Part shown: piece after piece, positions 8,616 through 15,878 of the stretch
Numbering within the stretch: the first letter of the stretch is position 1
Layout of the letters: each line of letters begins with the position of its first letter
DNA from: Pyrinomonadaceae bacterium
Lineage (GTDB): Bacteria > Acidobacteriota > Blastocatellia > Pyrinomonadales > Pyrinomonadaceae
Direction: 5' to 3'
DNA length: 64,000 bases
NCBI GenBank assembly: GCA_030841105.1
Contig: JAVEDE010000123.1
Span: forward strand, 30,681-94,680
Made by a program: the position numbers and the translations under genes
The notes under the pieces: model-generated
Database searches by the model: none
Told to the model about the DNA's origin: nothing
The model's input: the letters and a program-made list of their open reading frames with translations, nothing else

Positions 8616-9209
8616 ATGCCTACCCCCAAGAACCTCTTCCCACAAGGGCGCGGCGTGCAGCCCACGCCCAACCAGCGACACGTCAATCCGCAACAACACA
8701 TGCCGGGCGTCGCGCAACCGAAGGTCGCGCAGTCTAAAGTCGCGCAGTCTAAGGTCGCGCAGCCGAAGGTGGCTGCCGTGTCGTCGCACATGAGCAAGCA
8801 GCCCGTCGCGCCTCCCGTGTATCGGCCGCAGCCCGTGCCGAAGGCGGTGCAGTCCAAAGCAGCCAACGCCGCTTCGACTCAGAGCCACGCCGGAACTCCT
8901 TTAGTGAGCCGCCGGCAAACCGCGCCCGCCGTGTTGCAACCGAAGGCGGCTGCGTCCAACTCGTCGGTCGTTCAGCTTAAGTGCAAGAAGTGCCAGTACA
9001 CTAAGGGGCATTCTGACGAGTGCCCCAACAATCCGAAGAATAAAGTAGCCACCACACCCACGCCGCGAGCTTTCACCGGGAATCTGGGAGTCTCGCATCC
9101 GCAACACGGTACGAACACGCTCCCGACGAAGAAACTCGGAAGTAAGGACGCTAGGAGACGACGGAGATTAGCAGCCACCGTCAGCAATTCCATCACTGGC
9201 GGCAGCTAA
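8616..9209 (+). CDS. Repeat-N-terminus cassette protein with short Cys-rich tail
   Basis: The 197-aa product starts at ATG 8616, 8 bp after an AAAGGAGA ribosome-binding site, and lies 14 bp after the DUF4157 gene. Its N-terminus has four tandem VAQPK/VAQSK units and the cassette motif PVAPPVYRPQPVPKAVQSK. The C-terminal region carries CKKCQYTKGHSDEC, a likely zinc knuckle (Cys-x2-Cys and His/Cys), then a basic stretch ending in Thr/Ser/Gly. I recognise no enzymatic domain. It could be a minimal cargo, a carrier, or a cargo that has lost its toxin domain. Confidence 0.65.
   Translation: MPTPKNLFPQGRGVQPTPNQRHVNPQQHMPGVAQPKVAQSKVAQSKVAQPKVAAVSSHMSKQPVAPPVYRPQPVPKAVQSKAANAASTQSHAGTPLVSRRQTAPAVLQPKAAASNSSVVQLKCKKCQYTKGHSDECPNNPKNKVATTPTPRAFTGNLGVSHPQHGTNTLPTKKLGSKDARRRRRLAATVSNSITGGS
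8709..8768 (+). repeat. Four tandem 15-bp units inside the coding region
   Basis: Four consecutive 15-bp units, each beginning GTCGCGCA, encode VAQPK, VAQSK, VAQSK and VAQPK. They differ at few positions, which indicates recent slippage-type expansion of the adaptor region of this cassette protein. Confidence 0.85.
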
Positions 9210-9345
9210 AGCTATCGGGTCGAGTCGGCCTTGCTGTGGAGAGTGTCGTGTGCCGCTCCGCTGTGGTGCAGGACACTGAGTGTTGAGTTTGTGTTGACTG
9301 TGCCGGCACATAGAACTTAGCGACCGTTACCAGAGTCAAAAGATT

Positions 9346-10449
9346 ATGATTCCAAGAAAGAACCCGCTCCTCGGCGGCGGGTATGGTGTGAAGCCTCCGG
9401 CCGCCCGGACACACGGCCATCCGCAACCACAGAAGCTGGGTCTGGTGCAGTCAAAGATGCAGTCGAAGATAGTGTCGGCTTCGCCGTTGATGAACAGGCC
9501 GCTCGTGTCTCAGCTTCAACTCGCGCCAAAGACTGTGCAGCCCAAAATTGCGGGCGTCGTGCAGGCGCGAAAGCCGCCCGTTGCTCCGCCAATCCAACAG
9601 CCACAGCCCGCGCCGAAAGTCTCGCAGAGAAAAACGGCGGGCGGTCAGCCGTCACAGGCAAACAGATCGTCACGCCAGCCGTTTGCGCCGCCCGTCAATC
9701 GTCCCGAAGCAAGAAATTTAGTGCAGCCCAAAATGGCCGCGACGGCGCAAGTGTCCAAACCGGCGGCGGGCGTGAAGGCACAGGCTTACACACAACCGGC
9801 GGCCACTGCAAAGGTCAACCGCCCACAGGCCGCGCCCGTCTATCGCCCGCAGGCTGCGCCGAGGGTCTTGCAGGCGAAGGCGAGAGGCGTCCAGCCGACG
9901 CACGCATCTCCGCAACCGCCACGCCTGTCCGCCGCGCGCTCTCATTCCTCTACGGTGCAGGCGAAACTTTCCAACACGATCCAGGCCGCGTTTAGCCCGG
10001 CGGGCTTGGCGGCTCGCAACCGGGTTAACCTGATCACAGGCGGCGCGAATGCTTTTGATCCTTACGGCGGCTTCACCTTCGCGCAGTGGCATCCGCACGG
10101 CGCGCGCATCGGCTTCGATCAAGCCATCGTCGCTCATGTCGTCGCCAATGCCCCGCACGACAATCTGGGGCCACCCAACTGGTACACCTGTCCTTACTGT
10201 AACTTCGAGTATCCGCTCAACCGCATGCAGGTGGATCACATCATCCCTTGGGCGGCCTACTCCGCCGGGATGACGACGGCGGGGAACATCAACGCGGCAA
10301 GGGCTTGGGAAGTCTACGTCGGTTGTAACGATCCGGCGAACCTGAGGCTGGCCTGCGATTCATGCAACGCCTCGAAAGGTCAGAACGCGCCGACCGCGAT
10401 CTGGATCGGCGCGCGTCAAGCTCTGGCGCTGGCTCAGGGTGGGTTCTGA
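9346..10449 (+). CDS. HNH nuclease with repetitive cassette N-terminus; candidate injected effector
   Basis: The 367-aa product has a repetitive N-terminal region (to about 215) with APPIQQPQPAPKVSQRK, PAAPVYRPQAAPRVLQAK-like units and QPK/QAK motifs. The C-terminal domain is an HNH endonuclease: CPYC at 282-285, DHIIP from Asp297-His298, then Asn-Leu and CDSCNASKG from Cys337. The two CxxC pairs bind structural zinc in this fold. Predicted activity is DNA cleavage. No small partner gene that looks like an immunity protein sits beside it. The start ATG 9346 lacks a strong ribosome-binding site. The HNH call is firm; effector status is inferred from the locus. Confidence 0.87.
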   Translation: MIPRKNPLLGGGYGVKPPAARTHGHPQPQKLGLVQSKMQSKIVSASPLMNRPLVSQLQLAPKTVQPKIAGVVQARKPPVAPPIQQPQPAPKVSQRKTAGGQPSQANRSSRQPFAPPVNRPEARNLVQPKMAATAQVSKPAAGVKAQAYTQPAATAKVNRPQAAPVYRPQAAPRVLQAKARGVQPTHASPQPPRLSAARSHSSTVQAKLSNTIQAAFSPAGLAARNRVNLITGGANAFDPYGGFTFAQWHPHGARIGFDQAIVAHVVANAPHDNLGPPNWYTCPYCNFEYPLNRMQVDHIIPWAAYSAGMTTAGNINAARAWEVYVGCNDPANLRLACDSCNASKGQNAPTAIWIGARQALALAQGGF

Positions 10450-10518
10450 CTTGTTCCTTACGACTGTGGATGAAGCGCACGGCATGGCTACGGGGCGGCG
10501 CTAAGCGTTGAAGCTGAG

Positions 10519-11376
10519 ATGACGATGAATTCACGAAAGAACGCACAGCCGCCGGGACACGCGGCGAAGCGCGCCCCGGTTGCGTCGCCGGTCACAGCGC
10601 ATCCGCCCCGGCCGTGCGTCGCGCAACCGAAGATGGCGACGCTTTCGCACATGCGGGCGCAGCCCGTCGCGCCTCCCGTCTATCGCCCTCAGACCGCGCC
10701 CAAAGTCTTGCAGACGAAACTGCACGCCGCATCTCAACCACGCCCGCAGGTGTCCCAAACTCCCGCCACATCTCTCGTCCACAGGCCGCAGCCCGCGCCC
10801 CGAATCTTGCCGCACTCTCCGGTCGCGCGGCCGGTAGTGAACGCGGTGCAGCGTAAGGTGGAAGTGTCTCACCAACACAAAAGGCACGACGTCATCGCCG
10901 CGCCAACTAATCCTTTCGCGCCGCGCGCGCCCGTCGTCCAGCGCGCGTTCGTGAAGACGGTCACGTCGAGCGTGGTGCAAGCGAAGGCGACGAAGTTTTA
11001 TCCGAATCTGCATCCGGGGGCGGCCGTCCCCGTGGAGCGGAGCAACATCTTCACGCTCGATAGTTTTGCGAACCAGTACAGGTTGCGCCGGAACGATAGC
11101 CACACCGTCAACGTCCCGAACATGAAGTACAACTTCGTGCGCAACCGCGAAGGGCAGATGCTCCTGCACAACCGCTACCGCCACCCGTCGCTCGCCGAAG
11201 GGCAGCAGGTGCTCTACGCGGGCGAGGTCTTTTTCAACAACGGCACGCTGCAATGGTGGAGCAACGGTTCGGGACACTACCAGCCGGACGCCGACGGGGC
11301 GGAGCAGGCCGACTTGCCGATGGACTATTTCTACAGCTACCAGCAGATCATCAAGGGCGAACACTTACGCAAGTAA
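10519..11376 (+). CDS. Cassette protein with WSNGSGHYQPD C-terminal domain, function unknown
   Basis: The 285-aa product shares the cassette N-terminus (CVAQPKMATLSHM, PVAPPVYRPQTAPKVLQTK, HRPQPAPRIL, to about residue 160). The C-terminal part (about 165-285) is a compact domain with LLHNRYRHPSLAEGQQVLYAG, then WWSNGSGHYQPD (Trp246-Trp247 onward) and LPMDYFYSYQQI at the end. The motif looks like a conserved core but I cannot assign a fold or activity. ATG 10519 and ATG 10525 are both possible starts. It lies 69 bp after the HNH gene. Confidence 0.75.
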   Translation: MTMNSRKNAQPPGHAAKRAPVASPVTAHPPRPCVAQPKMATLSHMRAQPVAPPVYRPQTAPKVLQTKLHAASQPRPQVSQTPATSLVHRPQPAPRILPHSPVARPVVNAVQRKVEVSHQHKRHDVIAAPTNPFAPRAPVVQRAFVKTVTSSVVQAKATKFYPNLHPGAAVPVERSNIFTLDSFANQYRLRRNDSHTVNVPNMKYNFVRNREGQMLLHNRYRHPSLAEGQQVLYAGEVFFNNGTLQWWSNGSGHYQPDADGAEQADLPMDYFYSYQQIIKGEHLRK

Positions 11377-11411
11377 GCCGCCGCAAGTATGCCGCGCAGG
11401 AGGCGATCATC

Positions 11412-12851
11412 GTAAATCAAAAGACAGGCGCAGCAGCCGCGCAGCCACACAAGCCGGGCGTCTTGCAGCCGAAGGCGACGCCCGCCCTCCGCACCGGCAG
11501 GCCACCCGCCGCGCCGGCGAGGAGTGCCGTGCAGCCGAAGACGTCCGGCATGTCGCACGCGCCGAAGCCGCCCGCCGCGCCTCCCGCGTATCGTCCACAG
11601 CCCACGCCCAAAGTCTTACAGACGAAGACCAATGCTGCACGCCCGCCCGTTCATCGGTCAGGTCAAGCGAGCGCCGCGCCCGTCGCGCCTCCCGCGTACC
11701 GGCCGCAGCCCGTGCCGAAAGTCTTACAGACCAAGATGGCATCGGGTCAGCCGCCGTCGCAGTCAAATCAAACGACGCGCCGACCCGTTGCGCCGCCCGT
11801 CTACCGTCCCCAAGCGGGGAAACTCGCGCAGCCTAAAATGTCGGTGGCGGCGCAATCGCACACGCCCCCCGCCGCGCCGCCGGTCTATCGCCCGCAGCCC
11901 GTGCCGAGGGTCTTGCAGACGAAAGAGTCTCAAACTAAAAGTCTCGCTGCTGCCGGTCGGGGTAATCCCGCGACGCAACGGGGCGGGTGCGTGCAGGCGA
12001 AGGCGGCGAGTCCTCTGACGACGCCGAAGGGTGTAGCCTCGCGGCCTGCGAGCGCGGGCGTGATCCAACCTCTCATCATTCGGATCAGGGATGTCGCGGA
12101 AATGGTCGGCTTTGCGAAGCCGACGATTATGAATGCTTCCAAGGACATTAAGAAGGATGTTCCGAGCACACAGTCCCACTGGCAAGATGATGTCGGCATC
12201 AGTAAGGCAACGGGGTCGGGCGCGCGCGAGCTTGATAATGGAGAACCACTGGTCATCGTGTCGCACGGCAGCGAACCCTCTCTGGGCAACGTGTTGTCTA
12301 CCGGGATACCCAGACTCGGCGGCCACTACCCGGATGCTCTTGCGGCCAAGGTGGCCGACCTGTTCCCCCAAAATTACAGCGGCACGATCTACCTCGACGG
12401 GTGCTATACGGGGAAGCGTCTGAAATACAAAGACGGGACGAGCTACATCGAGCTATTCGCCACCGCGTTGGGCGGCATGCGGCAGGACATCAGCTTCACC
12501 GTCAAAGGAAACCTCGGAGCGGCCGCGACTTCGAGCCAAGGGATTGAGTACATCGAACTGACGAGGGAAGAAGCCGACCTCGGAAAAGCGAGGGGCTGGA
12601 TGATCCACGAAGTGCAAAAAGAGGGCTTGACGCTGTATAAGGTGGCCTCGCCGTTCGGACTCGCCTACTGCAAGAAGGACGGCAGCTACAGCGATATGGG
12701 TCTCTCCGAGCAGGCGCACAAAAAAGCCGTCGAAGATGCTCAACATGCGGAAGTGAATAAACTCGTCGATCTCAGACTTTCACTGTCGCCCAATGTGACG
12801 ACGCAAGAGCAAGCGCAACAGCAGGATCGCATCTGGAATGAGATGTTGTAG
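11412..12851 (+). CDS. Cassette protein with caspase-like (clan CD) C-terminal domain; no canonical start codon
   Basis: The product is about 479 aa. Its N-terminal region (to about 225) has four cassette repeats such as PPAYRPQPVPKVLQTK. The C-terminal region has VIVSHGS (His285) and, 46 residues later, YLDGCYTG (Cys331), each after a hydrophobic strand, the arrangement of the caspase/clostripain His-Cys dyad; a cysteine-protease effector is inferred. By alignment with the sister gene at 13148 (ATG AATCAAAAG), this gene reads GTA AATCAAAAG at 11412, 8 bp after a perfect AGGAGG. The only in-frame ATG or GTG upstream (11253, 11256) lies deep inside the previous gene. Use of GTA, or of ATC 11406/11409, would be unusual; the start codon may have been lost. 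Confidence 0.7.
   Translation, partial: VNQKTGAAAAQPHKPGVLQPKATPALRTGRPPAAPARSAVQPKTSGMSHAPKPPAAPPAYRPQPTPKVLQTKTNAARPPVHRSGQASAAPVAPPAYRPQPVPKVLQTKMASGQPPSQSNQTTRRPVAPPVYRPQAGKLAQPKMSVAAQSHTPPAAPPVYRPQPVPRVLQTKESQTKSLAAAGRGNPATQRGGCVQAKAASPLTTPKGVASRPASAGVIQPLIIRIRDVAEMVGFAKPTIMNASKDIKKDVPSTQSHWQDDVGISKATGSGARELDNGEPLVIVSHGSEPSLGNVLSTGIPRLGGHYPDALAAKVADLFPQNYSGTIYLDGCYTGKRLKYKDGTSYIELFATALGGMRQDISFTVKGNLGAAATSSQGIEYIELTREEADLGKARGWMIHEVQKEGLTLYKVASPFGLAYCKKDGSYSDMGLSEQAHKKAVEDAQHAEVNKLVDLRLSLSPNVTTQEQAQQQDRIWNEML
11872..11920 (+). repeat. 49-bp exact repeat, copy 1 (cassette adaptor)
   Basis: This 49-bp stretch encoding PPVYRPQPVPRVLQT is identical to 13284-13332 in the next cassette gene, including synonymous positions. 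This indicates recent recombination or gene conversion between adaptor regions. Confidence 0.9.
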
Positions 12852-13147
12852 CGGGCTGCGTCTCCGGTCAGACGGGGTGACGGGCGTCACCTGCGACGCC
12901 GCGACCGGAGGTTAGTGCTAGCGCTCAACTGCATGACATAATGCGCCCGAAGTTTATGCCGTTGCCCTTGAGCTTAGGAGGTTGCCTTTAATAAGCATGT
13001 GACCCGGCGACGAGTTGGCAACACGACCGCCGCATTTCATTCAGCCAGCGAGTTGTTTGAGCTAGCGAACCAATTTCCCACATCTCCGGGAAGTTGCCTC
13101 ACGCGAAGACGTGGCTAAAGGGCATGTGAGATGTGAGGAAAGCCACC
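12852..13147. other. Intergenic spacer between two cassette genes
   Basis: This is the longest gap within the cassette. No open frame of note, hairpin or clear promoter was found. An AGGAGG-like stretch near 12977 is followed only by a trivial ATG-TGA, which could be decayed coding sequence. Confidence 0.5.
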
Positions 13148-14071
13148 ATGAATCAAAAGAAGAACGGACTTGCGCCAGCCCATGGGGGGAATCAAACGCA
13201 TAATCAACGCGCAGGCCAACCGCACAACAGGCCGGGCGTCGCGCAGCCGAAGATGGCGACGGCCGCGCAGATGAATAAGCCGACCGCGCCGCCGGTCTAT
13301 CGCCCGCAGCCCGTGCCGAGGGTCTTGCAGACAAAGATGGCAGTTGGTCAACCGTCGCACACTGCTCCGTCGCCGCGCCAGCCTGTCGCGCCTCCGGTCT
13401 CTGGTCGGGCTGGCGAACGCAAGGGGCTGCGGCCTGCGCCGTCCCGTTCTGCGATCCAACCGAAAACGTCGGGGTCGGCGCGCGGAGTGATCCAGCGTAA
13501 CTGCGGCACGCCCGGATGCAACGACCCCAACTGCCACGATCCGAATAATCACGGGCATGAGCGGGTCTTCGGCCTGCGCGGTCGAACCGTTTACTCCGGC
13601 AACATCACTAACGCAGATATTGGAACGGGCACGGGCACCAATCAAAACACGAGAGATTACGTCAACTCGGCCACCACCCCGTATCCGCAGCAGATTCGCA
13701 TCGAATACAACTCGGGCGTGACCGGCAACTACAGTTCGTTCACGAACGAACCGCTTGCCCCCGGTCAGCGAGCAGATGCAGGGCATATCTTCGGGAGGCA
13801 GTACGGCGGTTTTGGCAACCAGACCGCTTCCGTCTTCCCCCAACATCCTCAAACCAACCGTGGCAATTCTTATCAGGGACAACCAACACGCGACCTGTGG
13901 CGCGCGCATGAAGATGGCATCCGCGCACAAGCCCAGAGTGGTAATCCGACCAATGTTGCCGTAGCCTTACACACCACCCCCCGCCCCATAGTCCGGCGGT
14001 GTCCGTCATGCAATCGAGATACCCTCACGACCGCAGCGACATGTCCGGAATGTGGCGCGTTCTTCCCATGA
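13148..14071 (+). CDS. Cassette protein with His-Me-finger-like nuclease domain; candidate effector
   Basis: The 307-aa product opens MNQKKNG and has the cassette adaptor (GVAQPKMATAAQMNK, PPVYRPQPVPRVLQTK, IQPKTSG, to about 115), then a Cys/His cluster CGTPGCNDPNCHDPNNHGH. The central region carries DAGHIFGRQYGG (Asp210-His213), an Asn-rich stretch with FPQHPQTNRG, and a downstream WRAHEDGIRAQA. This order resembles His-Me-finger (NUC-type) endonuclease toxins with D-x-GH followed by catalytic Asn. A CPSC...CPEC zinc ribbon ends the protein. GAGGAAAG before ATG 13148 supports the start over GTG 13133. Nuclease activity is predicted from motif order only. Confidence 0.75.
   Translation: MNQKKNGLAPAHGGNQTHNQRAGQPHNRPGVAQPKMATAAQMNKPTAPPVYRPQPVPRVLQTKMAVGQPSHTAPSPRQPVAPPVSGRAGERKGLRPAPSRSAIQPKTSGSARGVIQRNCGTPGCNDPNCHDPNNHGHERVFGLRGRTVYSGNITNADIGTGTGTNQNTRDYVNSATTPYPQQIRIEYNSGVTGNYSSFTNEPLAPGQRADAGHIFGRQYGGFGNQTASVFPQHPQTNRGNSYQGQPTRDLWRAHEDGIRAQAQSGNPTNVAVALHTTPRPIVRRCPSCNRDTLTTAATCPECGAFFP
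13284..13332 (+). repeat. 49-bp exact repeat, copy 2 (cassette adaptor)
   Basis: Second copy of the 49-bp identical segment also at 11872-11920, encoding the PPVYRPQPVPRVLQT adaptor motif. Confidence 0.9.
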
Positions 14072-14102
14072 TGTTAACGTCATTCAGCGAGAACTTGAAT
14101 TT

Positions 14103-14131
14103 TTGTGCAAGAAGAGAACACTTGGTACATA
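14103..14131 (+). promoter_or_regulatory. Possible sigma70-type promoter for the VWA/PP2C/kinase/WD40 operon
   Basis: TTGTGC (14103-14108), a 17-bp spacer and TACATA (14126-14131, extending to TACATAAT) lie about 50 bp before the VWA gene in an AT-richer patch. The -35 match is weak. Confidence 0.4.
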
Positions 14132-14181
14132 ATAGGCGCGCAGTCCTCGTTGATGTTGTCTATTGCGGAGGTTGACCTCGG

Positions 14182-14886
14182 ATGAACATGCGCCCCGGCG
14201 GTGAATTGGCGACGCGCCCGTTACATTTCATCTGGATGGCGGATTGTTCCGGCTCGATGGCGGTGGACGGGAAGATTCAATCCCTGAACACGGCCATCAA
14301 GGAGGCGATCCCGAACATGCAGACGGTGGCCGACGAGAACCCGAACGCGCAGGTCTTGGTGCGCGCCATCAAGTTCTCTTCGGGCGCGCAGTGGCACGTC
14401 TCGCAGCCGACGGAGGTCGCGGATTTCAAGTGGGACGATCTGACGGCCGAGGGCGTGACGGACATGGGGCGCGCGCTCTCGTTGGTGGCAGAGCAGTTGG
14501 CGATCCCGCCCATGACCGAGCGTGCGCTGCCGCCCGTGCTCGTGCTCATCTCGGACGGGCAGCCGACGGACGATTACGCGAGCGGCCTCAAGGCCGTGAT
14601 GGAGCAGCCTTGGGGGCGCAAGGCCGTCCGCATCGCCATCGCCATCGGCGAGGACGCCGACACGGAAGTCCTCCAACGCTTCATCGGCAACCCCGAACTC
14701 AAACCCCTGCAAGCCAACAACCCCGAGTCGCTCGTCAAATATATCAAGTGGGTCTCGACGGCCGTCTTGAAGTCCGCTTCCTCGCCCGCCAGTCAAACGC
14801 TCGACTCCGCCACGCCGGGGGCGAACGTGCCTATCCCCGTCCTTCCTGAAAGCGCGTCGTCTTCCGCGGCCGACGATGTGTGGTAA
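14182..14886 (+). CDS. TerY-like von Willebrand factor A domain protein
   Basis: The 234-aa product is a single VWA domain with an intact MIDAS metal site: DCSGSM (Asp21, Ser23, Ser25), a Thr in GVTDMGRAL, and SDGQPTDD. The C-terminal 35 residues are disordered. It matches the TerY family, which forms an operon triad with a PP2C phosphatase and a Ser/Thr kinase that has a zinc ribbon (TerY-P). In other T6SS loci a kinase/phosphatase/FHA module controls firing by threonine phosphorylation, so regulation of the upstream injection system is a reasonable inference. It overlaps the next gene by 11 bp. Confidence 0.9.
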   Translation: MNMRPGGELATRPLHFIWMADCSGSMAVDGKIQSLNTAIKEAIPNMQTVADENPNAQVLVRAIKFSSGAQWHVSQPTEVADFKWDDLTAEGVTDMGRALSLVAEQLAIPPMTERALPPVLVLISDGQPTDDYASGLKAVMEQPWGRKAVRIAIAIGEDADTEVLQRFIGNPELKPLQANNPESLVKYIKWVSTAVLKSASSPASQTLDSATPGANVPIPVLPESASSSAADDVW

Positions 14887-15868
14887 GCGTGCGCGGATGC
14901 CGGACGGCCAATTCACAACGCGGCGCTGGCGGATCGTCGGCCACAGCGTGCGCGGCGCGTCGCACGAACGTGCGGGCACGCCCAATCAGGACGCGATCCA
15001 CTGGCTGCCCGCATCAAGCGGCGACGAACTGCCGCTCGTGCTGGCACTCGCCGACGGCCACGGCAGCGCGAAATCTTTCCGCAGCGAGACGGGCGCGCGT
15101 CTCGCCGTCGAGACGGCCGCCGCAGTCGTCCGCGATTTCCTGAAAGTTCAAACGGAGAGTTTGTCTGCGACCAAGCGCATGGCGGAGGAGTGGCTGCCGG
15201 GCGCGCTGGTGCGTGGTTGGCAGGAGGCCGTGGCCGCACATCTCGCGGCGCACCCGCTCTCGCCCGACGAACTCGACCCGCCGCACGCATCTCGTCACGC
15301 CAACGCAACGGTCGCCCTTACCGACTCTTCAAACTCGCTCGTGGCCTACGGCACGACGCTGTTGGTCGCCGCCGTGACGGAGAGTTTTATCCTCTACCTG
15401 CAACTCGGCGACGGCGAGATTTTGAACGTCTCCGCCGGGGGCGAGGTGAGCAAGCCTCTGCCGGAGGACGCGCGGCTGTTCGCCAACGAGACCACGTCGC
15501 TCTGCTCGCCCGGCGCGTGGCGCGATTTCCGGGTCTGCTTTCAAGTCGTCTCCCACGCGCCCCCGTCCCTCATCCTGCTCTCCACGGACGGCTATCCGAA
15601 TTCGTTCCTCAACGCGACGGGGTTTCTCAAAGTCGGCTCGGACATCCTCGCGGCGATCCGCGCGGGGGGCTTGGATGCCGTCAACGAAAACATCGCGGCG
15701 TGGCTCACGGAGTCAACTCGCGCGGGCAGCGGCGACGACGCCACGCTGGGTCTTATCTGCGCCGAAGACGCACCGCAGCGCGACGCCCACGCGTCGCACA
15801 CGAACGAGGACGCAGCGGGACAGAATCGAAACGGCGCGAAGACGGGGGACGCTTGCGACGAAGCGTGA
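14876..15868 (+). CDS. PP2C-family Ser/Thr protein phosphatase (TerY-P triad)
   Basis: The 330-aa product has the PP2C metal-binding motifs: NQDAI (Asp39), ALADGHGS (Asp60-Gly61), LLSTDGYPNSF and GSGDDATLGLI, so it should be catalytically competent, removing phosphate from Ser/Thr in a Mn/Mg-dependent way. It is soluble; the last 35 residues are polar and disordered. The start at ATG 14876 overlaps the VWA gene by 11 bp, implying coupling; in-frame ATG 14897 is an alternative. The kinase gene follows after 10 bp. Together with the VWA and kinase it forms a reversible phosphorylation switch. Confidence 0.9.
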   Translation: MCGKRARMPDGQFTTRRWRIVGHSVRGASHERAGTPNQDAIHWLPASSGDELPLVLALADGHGSAKSFRSETGARLAVETAAAVVRDFLKVQTESLSATKRMAEEWLPGALVRGWQEAVAAHLAAHPLSPDELDPPHASRHANATVALTDSSNSLVAYGTTLLVAAVTESFILYLQLGDGEILNVSAGGEVSKPLPEDARLFANETTSLCSPGAWRDFRVCFQVVSHAPPSLILLSTDGYPNSFLNATGFLKVGSDILAAIRAGGLDAVNENIAAWLTESTRAGSGDDATLGLICAEDAPQRDAHASHTNEDAAGQNRNGAKTGDACDEA

Positions 15869-15878
15869 GGCAGAGCAG

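Noticed and set aside
8709..8768. Tandem repeats as a CRISPR array
   Set aside because: The units are contiguous 15-mers with no spacers and lie in frame inside a coding region.
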